Of a stretch of DNA of 12,582 nucleotides, positions 1 to 6,540 are shown piece after piece. The stretch is from Bacteroidota bacterium (GTDB lineage Bacteria; Bacteroidota; Bacteroidia; Bacteroidales; B39-G9). A model generated the notes under the pieces. That model saw nothing but the letters and a program-made list of their open reading frames with translations, did not search any database and had not been told where the DNA came from. Positions within the stretch are counted from its first letter, which is position 1; every line of letters begins with the position of its first letter. The position numbers were made by a program, and so were the translations under genes. Location of the stretch: assembly GCA_003648455.1 (NCBI GenBank), contig QMPG01000059.1:1-12582 (forward strand). Reading direction: 5' to 3'.

Positions 1-1798
1 CATCAGTTAATTCTACAGGAACTAATGGAGCACCTAATTTAGATCTAACAAATCTATATAGTTCTGAAAAATCTGAATCTTTATCAATAACTTCATCATC
101 TTCTCCGGTATCCATTGAACCTTCATCATCCCAAATTAAATCTAAAGCTGATTCGGATGGTGCGTGATCTATACTAATAAAAGAATTAGATCCAGTTCCG
201 GCACTAATTAAAACTAAATGTTCATTTCCGTCATCAGTTGCGTGTGCTAATCCAGGAACATTTGCATCATCAATTGCTTGTTTTATTTCTGCTAATGTTA
301 CCGCCGCTGGATCTAAAGCCGCTGATGAAACATCAACAATTGTTGTACCAACTTCAGTGACTATTTCTACAGAATTAAGTGTTGATAAATCAACTGTTCC
401 ATCAAGTACTACTGTTCCTGTAATACTTGCAGAGGAAGAAGTTCCTTTTTCTATAATGATTGAAATCTCATCAACCCAAACATTGTTATAACCATTTGAG
501 TCAAAGTAGATACGAATATCTAAATCGTAATTCTCATTAAAAAATAAATCCGCGAAATTAGTTTCAAAGACATCAGCAGTAGTTGACTGTGAATATGTCC
601 CATCGGATGTTCTCCACGCTCCGGAAAAATAATAGTACCAAGTGTTAGCTATTTTTACTACAAAATGTGTACCTGCATCTGAAACAGTTAACATCAAATC
701 TTTTACTTCACTTTCTTTAAAACCATCACCGAAGAAAACATCGACAAAAGGAATTTCTGAGTAGTAAGGAGTTAGTTGAACAGTGGTAGGAGTATAATCT
801 GCATTGTTCCCGAAAAGATTTTTAATAATTATTTCATCAATCTTATGATAATCAGTTGCATCAATTCCTAGAACTACTAGATCAGTTAAAGCATTTGCTC
901 TTGTAAAACCTGTAATGAATACGTGTTGTAGTTTTCCACCTATAAAAAATTGTCCTATACCACTATTAAATGATAGTTCAAATTCTTGATAGTAAATAGA
1001 AGTATTTGACCAAACTCCTGCATCTTCATCAACCTTTAATACACCAGCACTGTCATACATTTTAATTAAAATATGACTATTAGTATCGTGAGTTAAAATA
1101 ATAGCATTATTAAAGCCAGTAGAAGGAATGATATTAAAAAAATCAATATCAACTGATGGTGCGTTTGGGATAGTTGGATCTTCAACTCCACCCATTAAAG
1201 TAATAAGTGAAAGTCCTGCGTCTGGTTCTTTAATTTCAATTGGTTGTCCAATTACTAGAGATAACATTTGAATTCTATTATCTGCTGCATAAACTACATT
1301 TGAGTGTATTGCAATTTCTGTAGCTAAAGCATTATAGACATCAACTTTTGTCGCTCCAGTTAAAAGAGATACTGTGAAGTCTCCTATGAAAATATTATCG
1401 AGATATAATTTGAAGTTATAATCATCATCTGCAAGGACTGCTGAAGGATCTTCATTTATAAAAGTTTGTTCTCCGAAGTCATTATCAAAGCCTGGACTTA
1501 ATCTGAATGATATTTGTCCTTCTGCTCCTAGAGATTTAAATGTTTCATAACCATAAGTCAAGGAACCTTGTAAGTCGGCATGTTGCGTAGAACCAAAAGA
1601 ATCAAAATCTCCAATTAGAGGATTTCCTGTAATTGTAGGCGTATTATCACCAGATGCAAACTGTGCGTCGAAAGTACCATTGTAGTTAGCTAGAAAAACT
1701 AAATCGTCAGAATACTCTCTTAATTCAACTCTATCTTCAGCTTTAAGAAACTTGCTCTCATCACTATATTCTATTCGTCTGAAAGTTTCTTTTATCAT
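1..1798 (-). CDS. Large virion/tail protein with concanavalin-like lectin fold, C-terminus beyond window
   Basis: An uninterrupted minus-strand frame of 599 codons runs from ATG at 1798-1796 off the left edge. The start has a good ribosome site (AAGGAA, minus strand, about 1806-1811, 7 nt before ATG). Residues 33-45 (LVFLANYNGTFDA) and about 95-102 (GQISFRLS) resemble the opening strands of the concanavalin-A-like/LamG beta-sandwich found in phage tail and fibre proteins. Residues 268-326, with FFIGGKLQHVF and a run ending DEIIIKNLF, resemble its closing strands. Between them, residues about 127-190 look like a small alpha/beta module (TVSLLTGATKVDVYNAL) reminiscent of flagellar hook IN motifs. 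A similar module recurs at about 476-545 (TLAEIKQAIDDANVPG). No signal peptide or membrane segment is visible. The composition is acidic and beta-rich, as in secreted or virion proteins. Virion location is inferred. The exact role (tail fibre, baseplate or capsid decoration) is not determinable. Confidence 0.8.
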   Translation of the reverse strand, partial: MIKETFRRIEYSDESKFLKAEDRVELREYSDDLVFLANYNGTFDAQFASGDNTPTITGNPLIGDFDSFGSTQHADLQGSLTYGYETFKSLGAEGQISFRLSPGFDNDFGEQTFINEDPSAVLADDDYNFKLYLDNIFIGDFTVSLLTGATKVDVYNALATEIAIHSNVVYAADNRIQMLSLVIGQPIEIKEPDAGLSLITLMGGVEDPTIPNAPSVDIDFFNIIPSTGFNNAIILTHDTNSHILIKMYDSAGVLKVDEDAGVWSNTSIYYQEFELSFNSGIGQFFIGGKLQHVFITGFTRANALTDLVVLGIDATDYHKIDEIIIKNLFGNNADYTPTTVQLTPYYSEIPFVDVFFGDGFKESEVKDLMLTVSDAGTHFVVKIANTWYYYFSGAWRTSDGTYSQSTTADVFETNFADLFFNENYDLDIRIYFDSNGYNNVWVDEISIIIEKGTSSSASITGTVVLDGTVDLSTLNSVEIVTEVGTTIVDVSSAALDPAAVTLAEIKQAIDDANVPGLAHATDDGNEHLVLISAGTGSNSFISIDHAPSESALDLIWDDEGSMDTGEDDEVIDKDSDFSELYRFVRSKLGAPLVPVELTD

Positions 1799-1831
1799 TG
1801 TTTGTTCCTTATATAGATCGTAATCATATAA

Positions 1832-1841
1832 TTATCTTTAC
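1832..1841 (-). promoter_or_regulatory. Candidate late-promoter element (GTAAAGATAA) upstream of the tail-like gene
   Basis: On the minus strand the 10-mer GTAAAGATAA lies 33 nt upstream of the ATG of the lectin-like gene. The same 10-mer occurs 24 nt upstream of the minus-strand 161-residue gene at 12366-12375. No other copy was seen in the window. Neither gene has a TTGACA/TATAAT promoter like those of the plus block. I infer a possible late or phage-specific promoter element. Two copies in AT-rich DNA are weak evidence. Confidence 0.25.
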
Positions 1842-1889
1842 TGATTAAGGTAAGATACTTATAGAAGAATTTAAACTATATAAGTATTA

Positions 1890-1918
1890 TTGACAATAAA
1901 AGAATAATAATATATAAT
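1890..1918 (+). promoter_or_regulatory. Promoter P1 (sigma-70 type) for the M23 peptidase gene
   Basis: The -35 TTGACA (1890-1895), a 17-bp spacer and the -10 TATAAT (1913-1918) are all exact consensus. The spacer carries AAGAATAAT at its positions 5-13, as in P2-P5. After the -10 comes TTAGTAA, matching the shared tail. This is the only one of the five that lies wholly in intergenic DNA. The predicted +1 near 1925 falls at the AAGGA ribosome site (1926-1930), which gives a leader of only about 12 nt. Confidence 0.9.
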
Positions 1919-1936
1919 TTAGTAAAAGGAATTAAA

Positions 1937-2734
1937 ATGAAGAGAATAATCAAAATAGTATCCAACCTTTTGTATGCTGCTCTGGTGGCCACAATGTTTA
2001 TTTATGGGGTTGGTGTTATTAAAGATGAACGAAGTACTATTGCTAAATTAGAGGCAGACAAAATAGAATTAGTAGCTCAAGGCGTAAAAGACTACGAGAA
2101 CTATTCTAATACGATTAAGGATATTGTATACAATATTCAAATCACAGACTCATATTTATTTGTTGGTGGTTTTAATCAGGAAGAAAGTGCAGAGTTCAAT
2201 GTAAAAAAATATGAAGACATGCTTTTATTAAAATCAGACTTAGACGGTCTATTAAAAAATACAGAGAACTTTTTTGACGAAAGAACTGAATATATGAATA
2301 ACCTTCCTAATATTTGGCCCCTTAAAGATTCAGATCATATTAGAGTTACGTCTCCTTGGGGTGATAGATATTCTCCTTTTACTGGAAATATTTATCATCA
2401 TGATGGAATTGATTTAAAATCTTGGGATCGAGATATAGTAATTGCAACCGCTGATGGCGTTGTTGTTGAGCACTGGCTGAACCATCCTATTTTCGGTAAA
2501 TACCTAGTGATAAAACATGAAGACGGACTGATGACTCACTACGCTCATCTGGCGAAGTCTTACGTCGTAATTGGAGATAAAGTTAAACGAGGTGAAGATA
2601 TTGGGATGATTGGAAATTCCGGAGAATCTACTGGCATTCATATTCATTATGCAATATCTCATAATGGAGAATGGGTTGATCCAGCTGGTTATCTAAGAGC
2701 TCCTCGATACGAACTTGCAAAGTTGACAAAATAA
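1937..2734 (+). CDS. Membrane-anchored M23 (lysostaphin/LytM-type) peptidoglycan endopeptidase
   Basis: This is a 265-residue protein. Residues 1-8 are basic, and residues 9-28 form a hydrophobic segment without a clear cleavage site, so it is probably a signal anchor with the rest in the periplasm or outside. Residues 30-125 are a charged, mostly helical stalk. The M23 zinc-peptidase domain covers about 135-252. HxxxD is at H155/D159 (in HHDGIDL), HYAHL has H201 and H204, and HIH has H235 and H237. By family knowledge H155, D159 and H237 bind zinc and the remaining histidines are catalytic. All key residues are present, so it should be active on peptide cross-bridges. The start is ATG 1937 with AAGGA 6 nt upstream. 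It sits directly behind P1, apart from the virion genes, so a lysis or host-envelope role is more likely than a virion-borne one, but that is inference. Confidence 0.88.
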   Translation: MKRIIKIVSNLLYAALVATMFIYGVGVIKDERSTIAKLEADKIELVAQGVKDYENYSNTIKDIVYNIQITDSYLFVGGFNQEESAEFNVKKYEDMLLLKSDLDGLLKNTENFFDERTEYMNNLPNIWPLKDSDHIRVTSPWGDRYSPFTGNIYHHDGIDLKSWDRDIVIATADGVVVEHWLNHPIFGKYLVIKHEDGLMTHYAHLAKSYVVIGDKVKRGEDIGMIGNSGESTGIHIHYAISHNGEWVDPAGYLRAPRYELAKLTK

Positions 2735-2751
2735 GAATAATTGCGTATAAT
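2723..2751 (+). promoter_or_regulatory. Promoter P2 for the MoxR-initiator-thyX unit
   Basis: TTGACA (2723-2728), a 17-bp spacer with the invariant AAGAATAAT, TATAAT (2746-2751) and the tail TAAGTAA match P1 and P3-P5. The -35 box lies inside the last codons of the M23 peptidase gene (Leu-Thr-Lys-stop), so the promoter is partly coding. The distance from the -10 to the ATG (2783) is 31 nt. This is longer than for the other four and leaves a leader of about 25 nt with a G-rich ribosome site. Confidence 0.9.
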
Positions 2752-2782
2752 TAAGTAACTAAAAAATATTTTGGGGGAAAGA

Positions 2783-4240
2783 ATGAAAGAATTCTCTGAG
2801 CTATATTACGACTTACACAAAAACGTGAGTGGTAATTTTGATATAGCTCCAATAGAAAAAGGCATAACAAAAAGTATACCGACAGAAGCGACAGGTTATG
2901 ATGAACTCAAAAAAGAAATAAGACGAATTATTAATCTCACTAGAGATGGTATCTTTATTGATGATACCAGACATTCACTTATGATCTTTGGAGAAACAGG
3001 TTCAGGTAAAACTGAAATTATTAAACAAATCGCTGATGAATATCCTGATTGTGTTTATCATAAACTAGAAATCCAGAAAGTTCCTATTGAAGAAGTTCAG
3101 GGATTTCCATATCTTCATAAAACAAAAGATGGGAAAACTGTTACAAGATTAGCTTCTCCAACTGTTCTACCTCCAACCGGAGATGAAAGATTGTGGATTT
3201 TACATCTTGATGAGTTTAATAAAGCAGATACGGAAAGTATGGCAGCTGTTATGAACTTAATTCTAACAGGTGAAATTGGTGGATCTGCTGATTATAACGA
3301 AGAGACAGGTAAATCTGAAAAGTATAGACTTCCAAGAAGAACTGTAATCATTGGTTCAGGTAATAGAAAAATCCAAAAGAATGTTTCTTCTTTCAACTCA
3401 GTAAATAACTTCGACACAGCAACAGCAGAAAGATGGCATAGAAATGTTTATCTTGGATATAACGCTCCAAGTTGGTTAAACTCTTTTGCTTTTAAACCAT
3501 TCAATATTAAAGAAATTAAACTTTCAACCAGAGTTCCTTCAATTTTGATTTATTACATTTTTGATAAGTTTATGGAAGAAGGAAAAGTTGAAGCTCCTTT
3601 TTTAATACCTAAAAGTAATAACGAAGAAGACGATGGTGAAGGTGACAGCACAATGTCTCCTAGAGCATGGACTTTAGTTGCTAATAATATGATTTTTGAT
3701 ATGTTAGTGGAATGGACTAATGACGAAGAAGCTGATATGTTATTCGATGTATTTTATCAAAATCCTAACAATCAAATCAAAGCACTTATTAATAATATAA
3801 CTGAGTTTGGTATTGAAAACGGTAAAAGTGTTGTTGAAGATATTATTGGTAAATATGCTTACTTTGCTGAGAATAGAGTTCTTCCAGAAGATGTTCTTTA
3901 TGATTATGCAGGAGTAAGAGATAAGATTAAAAACTTAGCAAAAAGAAAGGGTGCAATGTTGTATCTACTTATGTCAATTGCACATACAATTAAAGAAGTT
4001 GATGCGTGGGATAAAAATAGTGGAGTGAGAATGCCAGGTCTTAATCTTTCAACCTTTATGTCCGATACGGATATACCAGCAGAAGATTTGACAGTATTCA
4101 TCTTTGAATTAAATAACCTCAAAACTGAACCAGCAATTGAATTACATGATATGTTATATAATATTAATGATAGATATAAAAATGCTTATCAGGGTTATTA
4201 TTACACAAGTGACCAAGAATTAAAGCTGGAGCTAAAATAA
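2783..4240 (+). CDS. MoxR/CobS-type AAA+ ATPase (AAA_5-like)
   Basis: The protein has 485 residues from ATG 2783. The upstream in-frame TTG at 2771 overlaps the G-rich ribosome site (GGGGGAAAG, 2773-2781) and is rejected. Walker A is GETGSGKT at 70-77. The MoxR-typical stretch follows: EEVQGFP (103-109), then SPTVLPP. Walker B is LWILHLDE with D143/E144, the insert TGEIGG comes next, sensor 1 is GSGNRK (N194), and a candidate arginine finger is R217 in AERWHR. This order is that of MoxR-family ATPases, which remodel partners together with VWA proteins, as in RavA-ViaA, NorQ-NorD and CobS-CobT. The obvious partner is the VWA/metallopeptidase-like protein at 7443-9089, which has its own copy of the same promoter. 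T4-type cyanophages commonly carry a cobS-like gene of this broad class, but cobalt chelation cannot be assumed here. The C-terminal 250 residues are helical with no recognised domain. Confidence 0.85.
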   Translation: MKEFSELYYDLHKNVSGNFDIAPIEKGITKSIPTEATGYDELKKEIRRIINLTRDGIFIDDTRHSLMIFGETGSGKTEIIKQIADEYPDCVYHKLEIQKVPIEEVQGFPYLHKTKDGKTVTRLASPTVLPPTGDERLWILHLDEFNKADTESMAAVMNLILTGEIGGSADYNEETGKSEKYRLPRRTVIIGSGNRKIQKNVSSFNSVNNFDTATAERWHRNVYLGYNAPSWLNSFAFKPFNIKEIKLSTRVPSILIYYIFDKFMEEGKVEAPFLIPKSNNEEDDGEGDSTMSPRAWTLVANNMIFDMLVEWTNDEEADMLFDVFYQNPNNQIKALINNITEFGIENGKSVVEDIIGKYAYFAENRVLPEDVLYDYAGVRDKIKNLAKRKGAMLYLLMSIAHTIKEVDAWDKNSGVRMPGLNLSTFMSDTDIPAEDLTVFIFELNNLKTEPAIELHDMLYNINDRYKNAYQGYYYTSDQELKLELK

Positions 4241-4440
4241 TGCTAAAAATATTTGGGTTTGTTTTAGTTGGAATTGGAATAGTTCTTTTCATTGTTGCTA
4301 TACTAAGAAGCTGGTCAATTTCTATTGAGTTAGCTAAACTGCAGTTGCAATACTTAAAAGATAATTGGGGTTTAATAGCTGGAGTTGCTGCATCGTTTAT
4401 TGGTGGAATAGCTCTTCTTGCGGTTGGGGATAGCGTATAA
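4240..4440 (+). CDS. Small two-TM membrane protein, unknown
   Basis: This 66-residue protein has two hydrophobic helices, about residues 4-23 and 44-63, joined by a short polar loop (SWSISIELAKLQLQYLKDNW). Its ATG shares one base with the TAA of the MoxR gene (TAATG), with a GGAG-like site inside the end of that gene, so translation is probably coupled. The length and 2-TM hairpin shape are compatible with a class II holin or a membrane tether for the upstream ATPase. Neither is shown by the sequence. No family is recognised. Confidence 0.7.
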   Translation: MLKIFGFVLVGIGIVLFIVAILRSWSISIELAKLQLQYLKDNWGLIAGVAASFIGGIALLAVGDSV

Positions 4441-4448
4441 GAAAATTT

Positions 4449-5219
4449 ATGGAAGATGGTTTTGTTTACAACAAGATAGATTGGAAAGTTCCAATCGAAC
4501 GCTCCTTATTAGTCAATACCGACATTGACCATTCTTCGATGCGCTTATATTTGATACTTTTAAGTTACGCTCGTGATAAAATTACGGCTTTTCCTTCTAG
4601 GGATACGTTAGCAAAAGATATGGGTTGTAGTGTAAGAAATGTGGATTTACTGAAAAGAAAATTGCAAAGTTATAAACTACTTGCGTGGAATACAACTTTC
4701 TATGGACAGAAGAAGCATAACACATATCATTTACTACAATATCAACCGATAAAAGCTTCGATGAGGCAAAATATTGCTCGTGGAACAGGCAAAAAATTGC
4801 CTGTTAATAATAAGCAAATTAAAAATAAAACTACTACTAGTAGTAGGTTTGATAACATTGTAAATAATTGGTCTGAGCAATATAAAGAAATATGTGAAAA
4901 CATCAGTTCAGATCTTAGAGATCATATTCAATCAGGATGGATTAATAATGGCAACTATAGTGTTACAGGTGGAGATAAAAGAAATCTTGAACAATATTAT
5001 CAGGACAACGGAGAAGCTGGGTTGAAAAAACTAGAAATCAGCTTTAAGTTTCTAAGAGATTATATTGAAGACAAAGTAGAATATGGACAGTTCTATAATA
5101 CTAATGGACAGGAATTAGTTCCTACTATCAGTTTATTTGCGAAATCAAAAATACAGCATGATGGAATTATGGAATGGGCGACACATAAATTAAGAATAGC
5201 AAATAGGGAGTTTGAATGA
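4449..5219 (+). CDS. Putative phage replication initiator (winged-helix, O-like)
   Basis: The protein has 256 residues. The N-terminal ~95 residues form a winged helix-turn-helix of the HTH_36/replication-protein type: SSMRLYLILLSYA (helix 1), then AFPSRDTLAKDMGCSVRNVD (helix-turn-recognition helix) and RKLQSYKLL leading to the wing. Residues ~100-135 are a basic, Thr/Ser-rich linker, and residues ~135-256 are a helical C-terminal part that I do not recognise. This is the layout of phage replisome initiators such as lambda O: N-terminal origin binding, a flexible linker, and a C-terminal helicase-loader contact. The linker-encoding DNA carries iteron-like repeats and a palindrome, listed separately, as in lambda O. 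A transcription regulator is the main alternative. ATG 4449 has only a weak AAGAAA site. The stop TGA overlaps the thyX ATG (ATGA). Confidence 0.6.
   Translation: MEDGFVYNKIDWKVPIERSLLVNTDIDHSSMRLYLILLSYARDKITAFPSRDTLAKDMGCSVRNVDLLKRKLQSYKLLAWNTTFYGQKKHNTYHLLQYQPIKASMRQNIARGTGKKLPVNNKQIKNKTTTSSRFDNIVNNWSEQYKEICENISSDLRDHIQSGWINNGNYSVTGGDKRNLEQYYQDNGEAGLKKLEISFKFLRDYIEDKVEYGQFYNTNGQELVPTISLFAKSKIQHDGIMEWATHKLRIANREFE
4764..4800 (+). repeat. Two iteron-like direct repeats within the initiator candidate gene
   Basis: AGGCAAAATATTGC (4764-4777) and AGGCAAAAAATTGC (4787-4800) match at 13 of 14 bases and start 23 bp apart. Each has internal dyad symmetry (GCAA...TTGC). The second is extended into a perfect hairpin, AACAGGCAA / TTGCCTGTT with a 4-nt A loop (4784-4805). 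The A+T-rich run 4804-4832 follows immediately. The hairpin has no U-tract after it, so it is not a good terminator. I infer origin iterons bound by the encoded protein. Confidence 0.5.
4831..4846. repeat. Perfect 16-bp palindrome CTACTACTAGTAGTAG
   Basis: This exact inverted repeat is made of ACT/AGT triplets and encodes Thr-Thr-Thr-Ser-Ser-Arg in the linker of the initiator candidate. It lies 30 bp beyond the iteron-like pair and just past the AT-rich run. It could be part of an origin, a protein-binding dyad, or simply a triplet expansion that happens to be self-complementary. Confidence 0.5.
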
Positions 5220-5959
5220 AAACATTTTTAGATCATGGTTTTGTAGAACTGATTGATATGATGGGAGACGATTATCGCATCCTTCAATCAGCAAGAGTTT
5301 CAACTGGTGGAAACGCCAAAAAGGGCGACAAAGCCGATAGAGGCTTAATTAGATATTTATATAAAAATAAACATATGACACCTTTTGAACAAGTAGTTTT
5401 TACTTTTCATGCTAAGGTTCCTAATTTTGTAATGAAACAATATCTTCGCCATAGGACTTTTTCCACAAATGAATATTCACAAAGATATTCTCCTATAATT
5501 AATGAATATTATACTCCGGAAGATTGGCGTATACAGGGAAAAACAAATCATCAAGGAAGCGGTGATACTTTTGAGCCTTTTGAAAATTTTAACATTGCAC
5601 TTGAATATGAAGAAGCAATGGATCTTGCTTTATATAATTATGAAGTAATGATTAAGAGAGGCGTTGCAAAAGAAATGGCAAGAATGGTTATTCCTTCTTC
5701 TATTTATACTGAGTTTTATTTTACTGCTGATTTAAGAAACCTTCTTCATTTTCTTGAACTAAGATGCCATAAACATGCTCAACTTGAAATTAGAGTTTTT
5801 GCTGAGGCGATTTTAGAAATATTAAAAGAAAAAGACGAATTGAAATGGACAATGGAAATCTACGAAGAAATGACAGCTCTTGACTGGAAGTTGCAAGAAC
5901 TTCTCACAAACAAAATTGAGCCACGCTCTATTATTAACTCGTTAGACAATTTGTGTTGA
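5216..5959 (+). CDS. thyX: FAD-dependent thymidylate synthase ThyX
   Basis: This enzyme makes dTMP from dUMP using methylene-tetrahydrofolate and NADPH with FAD, and supplies thymidine for phage DNA synthesis in the cytoplasm. At 247 residues it is a normal length. The ThyX signature RHRTFSTNEYSQR is at 78-90, with all consensus R, H, S, N, E, S and R positions filled. The C-terminal hallmark ARMVIP (155-160), YT.FYFTADLRNLLHFLELR, then AQLEIR (188-193) supplies the conserved dUMP-binding arginines. ATG 5216 overlaps the preceding TGA (ATGA), with GGGAG upstream, so it is translationally coupled to the initiator candidate, consistent with a DNA-replication operon. Its own stop TGA lies inside the -35 box of P3. 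The protein appears intact. Confidence 0.97.
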   Translation: MKTFLDHGFVELIDMMGDDYRILQSARVSTGGNAKKGDKADRGLIRYLYKNKHMTPFEQVVFTFHAKVPNFVMKQYLRHRTFSTNEYSQRYSPIINEYYTPEDWRIQGKTNHQGSGDTFEPFENFNIALEYEEAMDLALYNYEVMIKRGVAKEMARMVIPSSIYTEFYFTADLRNLLHFLELRCHKHAQLEIRVFAEAILEILKEKDELKWTMEIYEEMTALDWKLQELLTNKIEPRSIINSLDNLC

Positions 5960-5984
5960 CAGAAAAAGAATAATTGTGTATAAT
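5956..5984 (+). promoter_or_regulatory. Promoter P3 for the small-membrane-protein/DUF5662 unit
   Basis: TTGACA (5956-5961), a 17-bp spacer containing AAGAATAAT, and TATAAT (5979-5984), followed by TAATTAA. The TGA stop of thyX is the central TGA of the TTGACA box. The ATG is 16 nt beyond the -10, so the predicted +1 (near 5991) coincides with the GAGGAAA ribosome site. Confidence 0.92.
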
Positions 5985-6000
5985 TAATTAAGAGGAAAAA

Positions 6001-6219
6001 ATGAAAAAAAGAAGTTTATTAACAATATTAATATCAGTAATGTCTGTTTTAGAATTACAGGCCATTATAGCCTTTAGCTTAACTATGGATAAGATTGTTT
6101 TTTCTTCGTCTTATCCTAATTGGTATTTTGCAGTAGCTGGTGGTTCATTTGTTCTTTTGATGTTATTTGCAGTTTTGCTTGGCATGGGTGTTACGGAAAT
6201 AGAAAAATATAATGATTAA
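6001..6219 (+). CDS. Small two-TM membrane protein, unknown
   Basis: This 72-residue protein has a basic N-terminus (MKKRS), a hydrophobic helix about 6-27, a short external loop (SSSYPNWYF) and a second helix about 42-64, ending in acidic TEIEKYND. It is the first gene after P3, with GAGGAAAAA upstream of ATG. By the positive-inside rule both ends are probably cytoplasmic. No family is recognised. The next gene also encodes a two-TM protein, which suggests a jointly expressed membrane pair. A holin or superinfection-exclusion role is possible but unsupported. Confidence 0.75.
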   Translation: MKKRSLLTILISVMSVLELQAIIAFSLTMDKIVFSSSYPNWYFAVAGGSFVLLMLFAVLLGMGVTEIEKYND

Positions 6220-6234
6220 AAAGGAAGTAAGTAA

Positions 6235-6540
6235 ATGTTTTTAATAGGAATAATTTTAATAGTGATCGCGGTTTTTTTGTTTGTGAGTAGCTGGATTGAT
6301 GAATCAAAAATTAGTTTAATATTAGGTTTGATTTTTTTAGTGTCTGGTTTGTTCCTTTTTATTTATGATATAACATCACCAGTTGAAATAACACAAAAAA
6401 CAATTATATCAAATAGTTATAGTAATATAACATTCGAAGAATCTATGGAGATTACTATTTACGATAAAGAAGCTATAAGGTTTGGAGCTGTATGGAATGA
6501 TAAACCTGAATTTAAAATAGAGGTTAAGGCGAATGATTAA
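6235..6540 (+). CDS. Two-TM membrane protein with C-terminal beta-rich tail, unknown
   Basis: This 101-residue protein has two hydrophobic helices, about 2-19 and 27-44, separated by the short loop WIDESKIS. A polar tail of about 55 residues follows with alternating hydrophobic positions (ITQKTIISNSYSNITFEE), which suggests a small beta-structured domain. The start is ATG 6235 with AAGGAAG (6221-6227) 7 nt upstream. The gene end overlaps the start of the next gene by 8 nt. No family is recognised. Confidence 0.75.
   Translation: MFLIGIILIVIAVFLFVSSWIDESKISLILGLIFLVSGLFLFIYDITSPVEITQKTIISNSYSNITFEESMEITIYDKEAIRFGAVWNDKPEFKIEVKAND

Noticed and set aside
1856..1863. Minus-strand TATAAGTA resembling the T4 late box TATAAATA
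   Set aside because: One mismatch in very AT-rich DNA, nearly 60 nt from the start codon, and no equivalent box before the other minus-strand gene.
2771..2782. TTG start adding four residues to the MoxR-type ATPase
   Set aside because: The TTG overlaps the G-rich ribosome site that serves ATG 2783, and nothing Shine-Dalgarno-like precedes the TTG.
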